A stretch of 64,000 nt of DNA from Proteiniclasticum ruminis (GCF_900115135.1 NZ_FOVK01000001.1:558001-622000), one strand, 5' to 3'; counted from the first letter of the stretch, positions 9,039 to 18,325 are shown. Numbers and translations are program-made. The notes: generated by a model from the letters alone, not told the origin.

Positions 9039-9830
9039 CTATAAAACATACGTTGTATAGACATACACAATGAGGGCAACAAATAAGATAGAATCAAACC
9101 TGTCAAGCACTCCACCATGTCCAGGAATCAGCTTAGGATAATCCTTCTCCCCTGCATACCGTTTGATTGCAGATGCTGCCAAATCTCCAATTTGTCCAAA
9201 AAACGCACCAACAAGGCCGATGAATGCAAAATGAACAATATTTGCACCAGATTCTGCTGAAATAAAATATCCGAGAATCAAAGCTCCAATGGTTCCTCCA
9301 AGTAAACCACCAACCGCTCCTTCTACAGTCTTTTTGGGGCTCACACGCTCATTGAGCTTATGTTTCCCAAACAGTCTTCCAGAATAGTAGGCCAAAGTGT
9401 CACAGACCCACGAGATTACAAAAACTAGAGGTACATAGAACATCCCTTGTTCTTTATCGCCCAGCAAAATCAGAAAACTGAACAAAACTCCAGTATACAC
9501 AAATCCTGAGACAGTGATCCCAACATCTGTGATGTTTATCTTTTCATCAAAGACCATGTAGATAAATAAAAGCGCCGTCATAAGGGCCACTAGAACCCCC
9601 ACATGTGCCAGCGGATCAGAAACAAACAGCACCACCGCATAATAGGAGATCAGTGCACCGTATCCTATAAGGGATACCGGATTATGACCTTTCTTCCGGA
9701 CTACATGAAAATACTCAAACAGTCCACGGAAAGACAGAAAAAGCACAGCAGCTTTTAAATACCATCCTCCTAAAAAAATCAGAAGTAGAAATGGAGCCAG
9801 AATCAGCGCTCCTATATATCGATTATTCAC
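9039..9830 (-). CDS. cdsA: Phosphatidate cytidylyltransferase (CDP-diglyceride synthase)
   Basis: An integral membrane enzyme that makes CDP-diacylglycerol from phosphatidate and CTP, the branch point for phosphatidylglycerol and cardiolipin. The 263-residue chain is a series of hydrophobic helices and carries the CdsA signature region near the C-terminal third (SPKKTVEGAVGG followed by HGGVLDRFDSIL). The start is GTG at 9830, overlapping the uppS stop by 8 bp (GTGAATAA), so translation is coupled. The order frr-uppS-cdsA-dxr is conserved across Firmicutes, although here dxr is split off by a small gene. Confidence 0.95.
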   Translation of the reverse strand: MNNRYIGALILAPFLLLIFLGGWYLKAAVLFLSFRGLFEYFHVVRKKGHNPVSLIGYGALISYYAVVLFVSDPLAHVGVLVALMTALLFIYMVFDEKINITDVGITVSGFVYTGVLFSFLILLGDKEQGMFYVPLVFVISWVCDTLAYYSGRLFGKHKLNERVSPKKTVEGAVGGLLGGTIGALILGYFISAESGANIVHFAFIGLVGAFFGQIGDLAASAIKRYAGEKDYPKLIPGHGGVLDRFDSILFVALIVYVYTTYVL

Positions 9831-10590
9831 CCTTTACTCCCCCAAATCGGCGGTCTCGTTTCTGATAATCTGAAATCGCCTGTCTCAGATGTGCTTCAGT
9901 GAAATCCGGCCAAAAAATCTGATTGAACCATAGTTCGCTGTATGCGCCCTGATAGAGCAGAAAATTAGACAGCCTGAGTTCTCCACTGGGTCTTATGATC
10001 AGTTCCGGGTCTGGCTGTCCTTTTGTATACAAAAACTCTTTGAAAGACTCCTCTGAGAGGTCTTCCATGGAAAATCTATGCTCTTCCACAGCCACAACGA
10101 GCTCTCTGATGCCGTGAAGGATCTCCTCACGGCCACCATAGTTTAAGGCGAGATTCATCTGTACCCCAGTATTATTTTTCGTTAGTTCCCAAGCTTCTTT
10201 CAGCGCTTCCTGAGCTTTCAAGGGAAGCCTGTCTGTATTCCCTACATAGTTCACCACGACGTTGTTATCATGAAGCTCTTTCAGCTCATTTTTCAAATAT
10301 TCGATAAGAAGAGACATCAGGGCATTCACTTCATCTTTTGGCCGTTTCCAGTTTTCAGTGGAAAAAGCATAGAGGGTCAGGAACCTGACCCCTAAGCGAT
10401 TGCATTCTTTTAGTATTCTTCTTATTGTCTCTACTCCCGCCTTGTGACCCATGGTTCTTGGCAGATTTCTCTTCTTCGCCCACCGGCCATTGCCATCCAT
10501 AATAATGCCAATATGCTTCGGGATTCTCTCCATATCCAGTACTGCATCGATTGCTTCCACTGTACCTGTCTTTTTAAAAATACTAAACAT
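9823..10590 (-). CDS. uppS: Undecaprenyl diphosphate synthase (cis-prenyltransferase)
   Basis: UppS adds isopentenyl units to farnesyl diphosphate to build the C55 carrier used for peptidoglycan and wall polymers. The 255-residue protein has the catalytic segment MDGNGRWAKKRN with Asp near residue 32, followed by GHKAG, and the C-terminal substrate motif RPSGELRLSNFLLYQ. About 20 residues precede the core and are not conserved. It uses products of the Dxr/IspG pathway encoded downstream. It overlaps cdsA by 8 bp and starts 24 bp after frr. Confidence 0.96.
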   Translation of the reverse strand: MFSIFKKTGTVEAIDAVLDMERIPKHIGIIMDGNGRWAKKRNLPRTMGHKAGVETIRRILKECNRLGVRFLTLYAFSTENWKRPKDEVNALMSLLIEYLKNELKELHDNNVVVNYVGNTDRLPLKAQEALKEAWELTKNNTGVQMNLALNYGGREEILHGIRELVVAVEEHRFSMEDLSEESFKEFLYTKGQPDPELIIRPSGELRLSNFLLYQGAYSELWFNQIFWPDFTEAHLRQAISDYQKRDRRFGGVKGE

Positions 10591-10614
10591 GTCTTACCTT
10601 CTTTCAAATGGAAA

Positions 10615-11166
10615 CTATACAGTCATGATCTCTTTTTCTTTATTCTGCAGAATCTTGTCTACTTTCTTGATGTACTCATCCACTTTTTTCTGAACGTCTT
10701 CTTCGCCCTTCTTCACTTCATCTTCAGAGACTTCTTTTTTCATTCCCTTGATCTTTTCAATGACATCTCTTCTAATGGATCTGATGGCAATCTTTGCCTC
10801 TTCTCCTTTTTTATGTACCACCTTTACCAGATTCTTTCTGGTTTCTTCTGTCAGTTCAGGCACAATTAGACGAATGACTGATCCGTCATTATTCGGATTG
10901 ATGTTCAGCTCTGACATATTAATGGCTTTTTCAATGGCCTTCAAAGCAGATTTTTCCCAAGGTGTAATCATAAGCACTCTTGGTTCTGGCGCTGAAATAT
11001 TTCCCACCTGGCTGATTGGTACCATGCTTCCATAATACTCAACTTCGATCCGGTCCAGCATGGTAGGATTGGCCCGCCCAGCTTTTAATGTGGCAAGTTC
11101 AGCCTCCAGATTACTGATGGATTTCCCCATCTTTTCTTCCATGGTTTTCATTAAATCTTTAAACAT
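10615..11166 (-). CDS. frr: Ribosome recycling factor
   Basis: RRF splits post-termination ribosomes together with EF-G. The 183-residue length is typical (185), and the sequence shows the tRNA-mimic helices of domain I (LKAGRANPTMLDRIEVEYYG) and the C-terminal helix (RRDVIEKIKGMKKEVSEDE). It lies 30 bp after pyrH and 24 bp before uppS in the conserved pyrH-frr-uppS-cdsA operon. Confidence 0.97.
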   Translation of the reverse strand: MFKDLMKTMEEKMGKSISNLEAELATLKAGRANPTMLDRIEVEYYGSMVPISQVGNISAPEPRVLMITPWEKSALKAIEKAINMSELNINPNNDGSVIRLIVPELTEETRKNLVKVVHKKGEEAKIAIRSIRRDVIEKIKGMKKEVSEDEVKKGEEDVQKKVDEYIKKVDKILQNKEKEIMTV

Positions 11167-11196
11167 AGTCGATCCTCCTATTATTTATTATTCAGC

Positions 11197-11913
11197 TTAT
11201 TCATTACAGTCGATAATAGTACCATTGGCTTCACCCATTATGGCTTTTAGAATATTGCCTTCACCGTCAAGACCAAAGACAATGATTGGAATTTCGTTGT
11301 CTTTGCACAGTGTAATTGCTGTTATATCCATGACTTTCAGATCTTTTTCAATGACATCCCGGTATGTTAACTGTTCAAACTTAACTGCTTCCGGATAAAT
11401 ATTGGGATCCATATCATAAACTCCGTCCACTTTCTTAGCAAGCAGGATACACTCTGCATCAATCTCCGCTGCACGAAGTGCTGCTGCTGTATCTGTTGTG
11501 AAGTAGGGGTTCCCTGAACCTGCCGCAAAAATTACGACTCGGCCTTTTTCCAGGTGCCTGACAGCACGCCTTCTGATGAAAGGCTCCGCAATTTCACGCA
11601 TTTCAATGGCAGACTGCACTCTTGTTTCAATACCGAGGTCTTCTAATGAGTTCTGCAATGCAAGTGCATTGATACAAGTGGCAAGCATTCCCATATTGTC
11701 CGCTGTCACCCGGTCCATTCCACTTCCTTCGCGTCCTCTCCAAATGTTTCCTGCACCAATGACTGCTCCCACTTCAACGCCCATGTCCACAAGACCTTTG
11801 ATTTCTTCGGCAATTCTCTTGGCTACAGTAAAATCTATGCCAAATCCATTTTTACCAGCCAATGATTCGCCAGATAGTTTCAGCATGACTCTTTTGTATT
11901 TCGGTTCACTCAT
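11197..11913 (-). CDS. pyrH: Uridylate kinase (UMP kinase)
   Basis: PyrH phosphorylates UMP to UDP; the bacterial enzyme is a hexamer of the amino-acid-kinase fold. The 238-residue product begins [20 protein letters not shown], with the phosphate-binding loop KLSGESL at 12-18, and contains GAGNIWRG and the nucleotide segment KKVDGVYD. I chose ATG at 11913 rather than a start 21 bp upstream because ACGGAGG lies 5 bp before it. A strong promoter and an upstream terminator show that it heads the pyrH-frr-uppS-cdsA unit, separate from rpsB-tsf. Confidence 0.96.
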   Translation of the reverse strand: MSEPKYKRVMLKLSGESLAGKNGFGIDFTVAKRIAEEIKGLVDMGVEVGAVIGAGNIWRGREGSGMDRVTADNMGMLATCINALALQNSLEDLGIETRVQSAIEMREIAEPFIRRRAVRHLEKGRVVIFAAGSGNPYFTTDTAAALRAAEIDAECILLAKKVDGVYDMDPNIYPEAVKFEQLTYRDVIEKDLKVMDITAITLCKDNEIPIIVFGLDGEGNILKAIMGEANGTIIDCNE

Positions 11914-11932
11914 AATAACCTCCGTATATTGC

Positions 11933-11962
11933 ATTATAGTACCATTCTAACAATTATTTCAA
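11933..11962 (-). promoter_or_regulatory. Promoter of pyrH operon
   Basis: TTGAAA, 18 bp, TATAAT on the minus strand, placed between the tsf terminator and pyrH. The -35 box overlaps the terminator's T run. Confidence 0.7.
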
Positions 11963-11994
11963 AAAAAGAGAACACCAAGGTGTTCTCTTTTTCG
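11961..11994 (-). terminator. Terminator of rpsB-tsf
   Basis: A perfect inverted repeat AGAGAACACC/GGTGTTCTCT flanked by A and T runs, 26 bp after the tsf stop codon. Confidence 0.85.
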
Positions 11995-12019
11995 TTCTTT
12001 CGAATCCTTGTTTTGCTTT

Positions 12020-12931
12020 TTACTTGTTTTGTCCCATCTGAGCAGCTACTTCAGCAGCAAAATCTACTTCTTCTTTTTCGATTCCTTCGCCCTTCTCAAA
12101 TCTTACAAACTTTACAAGCTTGATGTTTCCATACTTCTTGGACTCTTCCTTAACAAATGCCTCAATGGAGAGATCAGGGTTCTTAACGAACATCTGATTC
12201 ACAAGACATACTTCCTTAAAGAACTTGTTGATTCTTCCATCAACCATCTTATCAACAATCTTTTCTGGCTTGCCTTCGTTCAGAGCCTGCACACGATAGA
12301 TTTCTCTTTCTCTTTCAATGGTATCTGCATCTACAGAAGAGTTATCAAGGAACTGAGGATTCAGCGCAGCCACATGCATTGCTACATCCTTTGCCACAGC
12401 AGAAACTTCCTGTGTAGCATTTTCAGCATCAACCTGAACCAGAACACCAATCTTTCCACCCATATGAATGTAAGAGGATACAAGCCCTGCTGGAGCTTCC
12501 ATCTTCTCATATCTTCTCAGGTTCATGTTCTCACCAAGCTTAGCAATGAGAGCAGTGATTGCATCTTGGATGGTAGCTTCGCCGTATGGAAGTGCTTTTA
12601 CAGCATCCAGACTGTCCACGTTGTTTTCAGCTACAGCCTTGGCAATATCATTGGCAAGAGCTACAAAAGCTTCGTTAGCGGAAACGAAGTCTGTTTCACA
12701 GTTCAGTTCTATAATAGAAGCATTCTTCAGATCATCGGATACATATGTTGCAATGACACCTTCAGCAGCAACTCTTCCAGACTTCTTAGCAGCGGAAGCA
12801 AGCCCCTTTTCTCTCAGGATATCAATAGCCTTTTCTAAATCTCCTTCAGCCTGGGTCAGAGCCTTCTTACAGTCCATCATACCAGCGCCGGTCTTTTCTC
12901 TTAATTCTTTAACAGCTTGTGCACTAATCAC
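12020..12931 (-). CDS. tsf: Elongation factor Ts
   Basis: EF-Ts exchanges nucleotide on EF-Tu. The 303-residue protein has the N-terminal UBA-like domain ([19 protein letters not shown]) and the [10 protein letters not shown] segment that contacts the EF-Tu G domain, followed by two core domains. The start is GTG at 12931, preceded by AGGAGGAATAAACT. It follows rpsB by 82 bp, with a weak hairpin in the gap that could lower tsf relative to rpsB expression. Confidence 0.97.
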   Translation of the reverse strand: MISAQAVKELREKTGAGMMDCKKALTQAEGDLEKAIDILREKGLASAAKKSGRVAAEGVIATYVSDDLKNASIIELNCETDFVSANEAFVALANDIAKAVAENNVDSLDAVKALPYGEATIQDAITALIAKLGENMNLRRYEKMEAPAGLVSSYIHMGGKIGVLVQVDAENATQEVSAVAKDVAMHVAALNPQFLDNSSVDADTIEREREIYRVQALNEGKPEKIVDKMVDGRINKFFKEVCLVNQMFVKNPDLSIEAFVKEESKKYGNIKLVKFVRFEKGEGIEKEEVDFAAEVAAQMGQNK

Positions 12932-12978
12932 AGTTTATTCCTCCTAAAATTCATTTCAAACATTGGTCACTCTATAAG

Positions 12979-13008
12979 AAAAGGTAAATGGAAAACCACC
13001 TACCTTTT
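12979..13008 (-). other. Weak hairpin between rpsB and tsf
   Basis: AAAAGGTA/TACCTTTT forms an 8 bp stem with a 14 nt loop, followed by CTTATAG on the minus strand. The T run is poor, so partial termination or RNA processing is more likely than a full stop. Confidence 0.4.
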
Positions 13009-13013
13009 ACTTT

Positions 13014-13715
13014 TTACTCTGCTATTTCTTCACCCTGTCTAGCTTCAAGAATGGCATCTCCCAGTCTTGCTGTAATCAGCTTAACCGCTCTGATGGCATC
13101 ATCGTTTCCAGGAATGATATAATCAATTTCGTCTGGATCGCAGTTTGTATCAACAATAGCAACGATTGGAATATTCAGCGCTTTTGCTTCTGCAATTGCA
13201 ATTCTTTCTTTTCTTGGGTCAACGATGAAGATTGCTCCGATGTTGTTGACATCAAGATTCTTGATACCGCCAAGGTTTCTTTCTAGTTTTTCAAGCTCGT
13301 TCATAAGAGCTGCAACTTCCTTCTTTGGAAGAACGTCGAAAGTACCATCTTCCTGCATAGCACGGATTTCTTCCATTCTAGCAATTCTCTTCTTGATGGT
13401 ACCGAAGTTTGTCAGCATACCGCCAAGCCATCTGTTGTTTACAAAGTGCATGTTTGCTCTGATTGCTTCTTCCTGAATTGCTTCCTGAGCCTGCTTCTTT
13501 GTTCCAACAAAAAGAATATCCTTACCTTCAGCTGCGACTTCTCTGATGAAATCATACGCTACGTCGATAAGCTTCACAGTTTTCTGAAGATCGATGATAT
13601 AGATCCCGTTTCTCTCTGTGAAAATGTATGGAGCCATCTTAGGGTTCCATCTTCTGGTCTGGTGACCAAAGTGAACACCAGCTTCTAAAAGCTGTTTCAT
13701 TGAAATTACTGCCAT
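13014..13715 (-). CDS. rpsB: Small ribosomal subunit protein S2
   Basis: S2 joins the 30S subunit late and binds S1-like proteins at the back of the platform. The 233-residue length and segments [32 protein letters not shown] and [13 protein letters not shown] are diagnostic. It starts at ATG 13715, after an AGGAGG, and is first in the rpsB-tsf operon. An approximately 100 nt leader contains a strong hairpin that may bind S2 for feedback control. Confidence 0.98.
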   Translation of the reverse strand: MAVISMKQLLEAGVHFGHQTRRWNPKMAPYIFTERNGIYIIDLQKTVKLIDVAYDFIREVAAEGKDILFVGTKKQAQEAIQEEAIRANMHFVNNRWLGGMLTNFGTIKKRIARMEEIRAMQEDGTFDVLPKKEVAALMNELEKLERNLGGIKNLDVNNIGAIFIVDPRKERIAIAEAKALNIPIVAIVDTNCDPDEIDYIIPGNDDAIRAVKLITARLGDAILEARQGEEIAE

Positions 13716-13816
13716 TTTTTTTACCTCCTGGTTTTTAACCTTCCATCCACTTCATTTTTCAGAGAAACCCTTCCGGGCAACCTCTCTGAAATCAGTGCAT
13801 GTGATTATTTTTATCC
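13716..13816 (-). promoter_or_regulatory. Structured 5' leader of rpsB
   Basis: The predicted leader carries a 9 bp perfect stem (TTTCAGAGA at 13783-13791 with TCTCTGAAA at 13757-13765, minus strand sense), enclosing a smaller CCC-GGAA-GGG hairpin. No T run follows, so it is not a terminator. Ribosomal protein operons are often controlled by such leaders; the ligand (S2) is inferred only from position. Confidence 0.45.
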
Positions 13817-13822
13817 TAAAGT

Positions 13823-13851
13823 AGTATACCACAAGCTTCTTTCAGAAGCAA
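13823..13851 (-). promoter_or_regulatory. Promoter of rpsB-tsf
   Basis: TTGCTT, 17 bp, TATACT on the minus strand, about 100 bp before the rpsB ATG. Confidence 0.7.
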
Positions 13852-13879
13852 CAAAAACCAGTTTAAAACTGGTTTTTGT
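13851..13879 (-). terminator. Terminator of codY
   Basis: ACAAAAACCAGTTT and its complement form a near-continuous stem ending in TTTTTGT, 36 bp after the codY stop codon; symmetrical, so it could work in both directions. Confidence 0.85.
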
Positions 13880-13914
13880 CTGAAAATCATCATTTCATCA
13901 TAACATCAATGGGA

Positions 13915-14688
13915 TTATTTACGGATATCCAGTTTTTCAAGAAGTTTATCATTTAGAATTGTGATTCTGGTTCCTTTCATTCCTAGAGATCTGGATTTGA
14001 TTACACCAGCACTTTCCAGCTTTCTCAGCGCGTTGACAATAACAGACCTAGTGATTCCAACTTTGTCCGCAATTCTGGAAGCAACAAGAAGTCCCTCATC
14101 TCCATCCAGTTCTCTGAAAATATGATTCACAGCTTCCTTCTCACTGTAAGAGAGCGTCTGAATCGCCAAATCCACCACATCATTCTTCCTCTGGTCTTCT
14201 TCGCTTTCCAGCTGTTTTGATCTGAGGATTTCAAGACCAATGATTGTTGCGGAATACTCAGCAAGAACGATGTCCTCGTCTGTATATTCCCCTTCAAGAG
14301 ATACAAGAATCAGTGTACCTAAGCGCTCACGGTTTCCGTTGATTGGCACGATGGTCGTAATCTTATCCTTGCCTTCGTATTCCTTCTCGATGTTCAGTAC
14401 ATACCGCTCATCTGCACTTAGATTCACCAATGTTTCACCGATTTTGAGAAGTGTATCATTATAATCATCACTGTATTTCATTTCTTCCAATACAGATGAA
14501 TATTCTTCTTTTGTTGTGAATGGATATGTGAACTTATGACCTAAGATCTTACCTCTTCGGCTGACCACATACACATCGGAATGGAGCTCCTCGCTTAAGA
14601 TTTCGCAGATATCATCAAAAACAACAGGTTCTGTTCCTGATTTTTGAAGGATCTTATTGAGTTTTCTAGTCTTATTTAATAATGACAT
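13915..14688 (-). CDS. codY: GTP- and branched-chain-amino-acid-sensing global regulator CodY
   Basis: CodY represses nitrogen and amino-acid genes when isoleucine, leucine, valine and GTP are plentiful. The 257-residue protein (usual length about 259) has the N-terminal GAF domain that holds the branched-chain amino acid and a C-terminal winged helix with the near-invariant recognition helix segment [19 protein letters not shown] near 200-220. It has its own promoter and terminator. A 15 bp CodY-box-like palindrome lies between its promoter and start codon, which suggests autoregulation. Unlike in Bacillus, no codV or clpQY genes stand between topA and codY. Confidence 0.98.
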   Translation of the reverse strand: MSLLNKTRKLNKILQKSGTEPVVFDDICEILSEELHSDVYVVSRRGKILGHKFTYPFTTKEEYSSVLEEMKYSDDYNDTLLKIGETLVNLSADERYVLNIEKEYEGKDKITTIVPINGNRERLGTLILVSLEGEYTDEDIVLAEYSATIIGLEILRSKQLESEEDQRKNDVVDLAIQTLSYSEKEAVNHIFRELDGDEGLLVASRIADKVGITRSVIVNALRKLESAGVIKSRSLGMKGTRITILNDKLLEKLDIRK

Positions 14689-14712
14689 CGTTCTCCCCCT
14701 TACTCCTATGTT

Positions 14713-14727
14713 AATATTGTGAATATT
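14713..14727. promoter_or_regulatory. CodY-box-like palindrome in the codY leader
   Basis: AATATTGTGAATATT, read on the minus strand as AATATTCACAATATT, matches the known CodY consensus AATTTTCWGAAAATT at 12 of 15 positions. It lies about 18-32 bp downstream of the predicted start of transcription, a position suited to a roadblock type of repression. Confidence 0.55.
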
Positions 14728-14751
14728 TTGAATTGTTACCGGTCCATCAAG

Positions 14752-14780
14752 ATGATATCATAAATTAAAGGATTATTCAA
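14752..14780 (-). promoter_or_regulatory. Promoter of codY
   Basis: TTGAAT, 17 bp, TATCAT on the minus strand, about 64 bp before the codY start codon. The following 14781-15073 stretch is AT-rich and I see no gene, repeat or convincing promoter in it. Confidence 0.65.
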
Positions 14781-15073
14781 TAATTTTGCACAATTCAAAA
14801 TCCTTTTTTTCTTTACACAACCATTTATAAAAATAATTTAATTTTTGATTTCCCGATGAATATATAATAATTTCCAGTCTATACCTTACTCGATCATCTG
14901 ATTGATTCGGTAATAAACCCAAAACCCCTCGAAATTCAGGTGATTTTCTACTGCCCTATGAATTATATAAACATTTCTACGAAACCGAAGAACAGCATCC
15001 TAAAATAAATTCACAAATTTTCAAAAAAACACAGACTTATAAAGTATATACTCTTTTTCAACCGAAAGCAATG

Positions 15074-15111
15074 AAAAAAAGGGAAAGGCGCTCGGATGCA
15101 TCTTTCCCTTT
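15074..15111 (-). terminator. Terminator of topA
   Basis: On the minus strand AAAGGGAAAG, a 14 nt loop and CTTTCCCTTT form a 10 bp stem continuing into a T run, 27 bp after the topA stop codon. Confidence 0.8.
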
Positions 15112-15137
15112 CTCTTGCGGATACGGTGAAGACTTCA

Positions 15138-17231
15138 TTAATCTTCTTCGTTCGCTTTTTCAACTTTTTTCTTATAGCCGCATCCTTCCGCTTCACAAGC
15201 CAAGTAGGTCCCATCTTTCTTGGAATACTTCTTGTAAAGAAGGCCATTACACTGAGGACACGTTTCTTTCACGGGTTCATACCAGCTGACATAATTACAT
15301 TCAGGATATCTGGAACACCCAAAGAACTTCTTTCCTTTTCTGGATTTTCTCTGCAGAACATCCCCTTCATGGCAGAGGGGACATTTAACATCCAGTTTCT
15401 CTACGATGGCTTTCGTGTTTTTACAGTCCGGATACCCAGAACACGCCAGAAATTTCCCAAATCTTCCATTCTTAATGACAAAATGTTTCCCGCACTTATC
15501 ACAGATTTCATCAGAAACCTCGTCCTCAATGGTGATCTTGGAAACGGAGCTCTCTGCATGATCAATATCTTTTTTCAGTGGAGTATAGAAACTCCCAACA
15601 ACCTCTTTCCATGTTTCCTTGCCTTCTTCAATCAGATCCAGTCTGGATTCCATATCAGCAGTGAACTCCACATCTACGATATCTTTAAAGTAAGAGCTCA
15701 TGAGATCATTGACGATTTTCCCCAAATCTGTAGGTAGGAGACTCTTTTTATCTCTTTCCACATAAAGTCTGTTCAGAAGCGTTGAGATTGTAGGTGCATA
15801 TGTGGAAGGCCGACCAATTCCAAGTTCTTCTAATGTCTTTACAAAACTAGCTTCCGTATACCGCGCTGGAGGCTGTGTAAAGTGCTGATTGAGTTTAATT
15901 TCCTTGCTGTGAAGAACTTCATTCTCATCAAGTTCTGGTATTGCGGTATTCTCCTCTTCTTCTTCACTTTGGTAATCATAAAGCTTCATAAAACCATCAA
16001 AAGCCACTGAAGAACCACTGGCTCTAAACTTATAATCTCCATTAAGAACTTCCAGAGATATGGTATTCAGTTTGCAGCTGGCCATCTGACTGGCTACAAA
16101 TCTTTCCCAAATAAGCTTGTAGAGCTTGTACTCTTCAGATTTGAGACTATCTTTCACCTGTTCTGGTGTTAGATGCACATTGGAGGGTCTGATGGCTTCA
16201 TGAGCATCCTGTGCATTCTTTTTCCCTTTATACACCCTTGGCGTAGTGGGGTAGTAGTCCTTGCCAAAGTTCGTTTCAATGAACTCTTTTGCCGCAGCCT
16301 GAGCTTCATCCGATACTCTGGTGGAATCTGTTCTCATATAGGTGATAAGACCGACAGATCCATGTCCCTTCACTTCCATACCTTCATAAAGCTTCTGAGC
16401 AATACTCATGGTCCTTCGGGTTTGATAATTCAGCCTTTTAGATGCTTCCTGCTGAAGGGTTGACGTAATAAAAGGCGCCAATGGATTCTTAAGTTTAGTG
16501 CTCTTCTTGATACTGGAAACCACAAAAGACCCGCTCTTCAGATCCTTTTCAATCTTTTTTGCCTCTTTCTCCGTCTCAATTTCTACTTTCTTATTCTTAT
16601 ACTGAGTAAGTTTTGTGCGAATGGTCTTCTTTCCCTTTAGGAGTTCAGACTCAATGCTCCAATACTCTTTAGAGACAAACTGCTCAATTTCCTTTTCTCT
16701 ATCACAGATGAGTTTTAGCGCAACAGACTGTACTCTTCCTGCACTGAGTCCCCATTTGACATTTCTCCATAGAATGGGACTGATTTCATAACCCACAAGC
16801 CTATCCACAACCCGTCTCGCCTGTTGGGCATCAAAAACCTTTTGGTTGATGGGCCTTGCATTCTTGATGGATTTCTTCACCGCATCCTTCGTGATCTCAT
16901 TGAATTCAATTCGGATGTTCTCTTCTGGATTGAGCTTCAGTATTTGAGCAAGGTGGAAACTTATGGCTTCTCCTTCACGGTCGGGGTCAGTTGCAAGATA
17001 GACTTTATCTGCTTTTTTGGCTTCTTTTCTGAGCTTAGCGAGAAGGTCCCCCTTGCCCCTGATGGTGATGTATTTGGGCTCAAAATTATCCTCCACATTT
17101 ACGCCAAGCTGGCTTTTAGGAAGATCTCGAATATGTCCCATGGATGCCTCTACAGTATATCCCGCTCCCAAATATTTCTTGATGGTTTTTGCTTTAGCTG
17201 GTGACTCAACGATTACTAATTTCTGACTCAT
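15138..17231 (-). CDS. topA: DNA topoisomerase I (type IA)
   Basis: TopA relaxes negative supercoils by single-strand passage through a 5'-phosphotyrosine link. The 697-residue protein has the Toprim domain (VESPAKAKTI at the N-terminus and DPDREGEAIS), the catalytic tyrosine in TYMRTDSTRVS near residue 299, and three C-terminal zinc ribbons starting CDKCG, CPLCH and CPQCN between about 580 and 690. This layout matches Firmicutes TopA. It follows dprA after about 220 bp containing a good promoter and two leader hairpins. Confidence 0.97.
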   Translation of the reverse strand: MSQKLVIVESPAKAKTIKKYLGAGYTVEASMGHIRDLPKSQLGVNVEDNFEPKYITIRGKGDLLAKLRKEAKKADKVYLATDPDREGEAISFHLAQILKLNPEENIRIEFNEITKDAVKKSIKNARPINQKVFDAQQARRVVDRLVGYEISPILWRNVKWGLSAGRVQSVALKLICDREKEIEQFVSKEYWSIESELLKGKKTIRTKLTQYKNKKVEIETEKEAKKIEKDLKSGSFVVSSIKKSTKLKNPLAPFITSTLQQEASKRLNYQTRRTMSIAQKLYEGMEVKGHGSVGLITYMRTDSTRVSDEAQAAAKEFIETNFGKDYYPTTPRVYKGKKNAQDAHEAIRPSNVHLTPEQVKDSLKSEEYKLYKLIWERFVASQMASCKLNTISLEVLNGDYKFRASGSSVAFDGFMKLYDYQSEEEEENTAIPELDENEVLHSKEIKLNQHFTQPPARYTEASFVKTLEELGIGRPSTYAPTISTLLNRLYVERDKKSLLPTDLGKIVNDLMSSYFKDIVDVEFTADMESRLDLIEEGKETWKEVVGSFYTPLKKDIDHAESSVSKITIEDEVSDEICDKCGKHFVIKNGRFGKFLACSGYPDCKNTKAIVEKLDVKCPLCHEGDVLQRKSRKGKKFFGCSRYPECNYVSWYEPVKETCPQCNGLLYKKYSKKDGTYLACEAEGCGYKKKVEKANEED

Positions 17232-17269
17232 ACATTCTCCCTTAAAGGTATATTAAAACACTATATTAA

Positions 17270-17321
17270 TGGAATATCAAAGTTTTTGATTCATATTCCA
17301 ATTATTCACCTTACTGGTGAA
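17270..17321 (-). promoter_or_regulatory. Inverted repeats in the topA leader
   Basis: Two inverted repeats lie between the topA promoter and start codon: TGGAATAT/ATATTCCA (17270-17277 with 17293-17300) and TTCACC/GGTGAA with a 5 nt loop (17305-17321). They could be RNA hairpins or operator half-sites; neither is followed by a T run. Confidence 0.35.
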
Positions 17322-17340
17322 CTTTGTGAATTAATTCCAT

Positions 17341-17369
17341 ATTCTATACCATGAAATTTGAAATGTCAA
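17341..17369 (-). promoter_or_regulatory. Promoter of topA
   Basis: Perfect TTGACA, 17 bp, TAGAAT on the minus strand, about 110 bp upstream of the topA ATG. Confidence 0.75.
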
Positions 17370-17450
17370 AAGAATATTTATCTAAATATCATGAGTACCT
17401 TCGTAAACCCTTCATAAACCAGACTCATCCTCGTGGCTCCCATCAGGATT

Positions 17451-18242
17451 CTACCTGCCTTTGTGGCGTTTTCTGAAGTCCTCAGAAAAATCCCTACTAT
17501 TATATAGTATACCGGCTCCCAGTTCTATGAGATGGTTACACCCCTGTCCCCATGGGGATAAAGCTTCGTGGGGCACTGCATGGACATCTCTATTGATCTC
17601 CACGCCATAGGTCGCTGTATGTAAAGAACCACTTTTCATTGAAGCTTCTGTGACAACTATAGCATCCGATAGCGCTGCAATGATTCTGTTTCTCATTGGA
17701 AATGTCCATTTTTCTGGTTTAAAACTAGGAGGATATTCAGACAGCATCAGTCCGCAACTTGAAACCCTTTTAAAAAGTTCTGCATTTTCTTTCGGATAGT
17801 CCACCCCAAGGCCACAGCCCAAAACACATACGGTGCTGTTTCCAGCCTGAAGAGCTGCTCTGTGGGCTGTTGTATCAATCCCTCTAGCTCCGCCACTGAT
17901 TATTGAGATATTATAAAGAGAAAGTTCGTTTACGATGTTCCTAGTCATCTTCACACCATAGGAAGAAGGAGTTCTAGATCCTACAACTGATACAGCGGCA
18001 TCTTTCAGCAGCTTCTTCTCTCCCCGATAATAAAGCAGTAACGGTGGATTCGATAAATCATATAGCTTGTCTGGATAATCTTCATCTCCGATGAGTAGAA
18101 ACGCCTCAGTCCCAGTATGTATCGCTCCAGAAGATACCGAATCTCCAAACATCATTTTTCTTTTCTCCACATAAGTGCCGAAGGAAAACGCTGCAAAGAG
18201 CCGCTGCTTCCTAGGCAGAGACTTATAAAGTTCACGTTCCAC
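17451..18242 (-). CDS. dprA: DNA processing protein DprA (Smf)
   Basis: DprA binds incoming single-stranded DNA and loads RecA during transformation; it is also kept in species not known to be competent. The 263-residue product contains the Rossmann-like core with VVGSRTPSSYG, SGGARGIDTTAHRAAL, GCGLGVDYPKEN and SEYPP. I chose GTG at 18242, seven bases after GGAGG; a longer reading from an upstream TTG has no ribosome binding site. The C-terminal winged-helix domain present in some homologues is absent. It sits between rnhB and topA, the usual place. Confidence 0.93.
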   Translation of the reverse strand: MERELYKSLPRKQRLFAAFSFGTYVEKRKMMFGDSVSSGAIHTGTEAFLLIGDEDYPDKLYDLSNPPLLLYYRGEKKLLKDAAVSVVGSRTPSSYGVKMTRNIVNELSLYNISIISGGARGIDTTAHRAALQAGNSTVCVLGCGLGVDYPKENAELFKRVSSCGLMLSEYPPSFKPEKWTFPMRNRIIAALSDAIVVTEASMKSGSLHTATYGVEINRDVHAVPHEALSPWGQGCNHLIELGAGILYNSRDFSEDFRKRHKGR

Positions 18243-18325
18243 AATAAAACCTCCACATTGATATAGTAGCAAGTACTTCTATTATCAGGGAGGTTCGATG
18301 TTTTATTCAGTTTACTTACGCACGG

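Noticed and set aside
12008-12838. A 276-codon plus-strand frame opposite tsf
   Set aside because: It is antisense to a certain gene, has a cysteine, serine and phenylalanine-rich composition expected of a complement frame, and has no ribosome binding site.
17451-18272. A 273-residue DprA starting at TTG
   Set aside because: No ribosome binding site for that start; GGAGG lies between it and the GTG at 18242.
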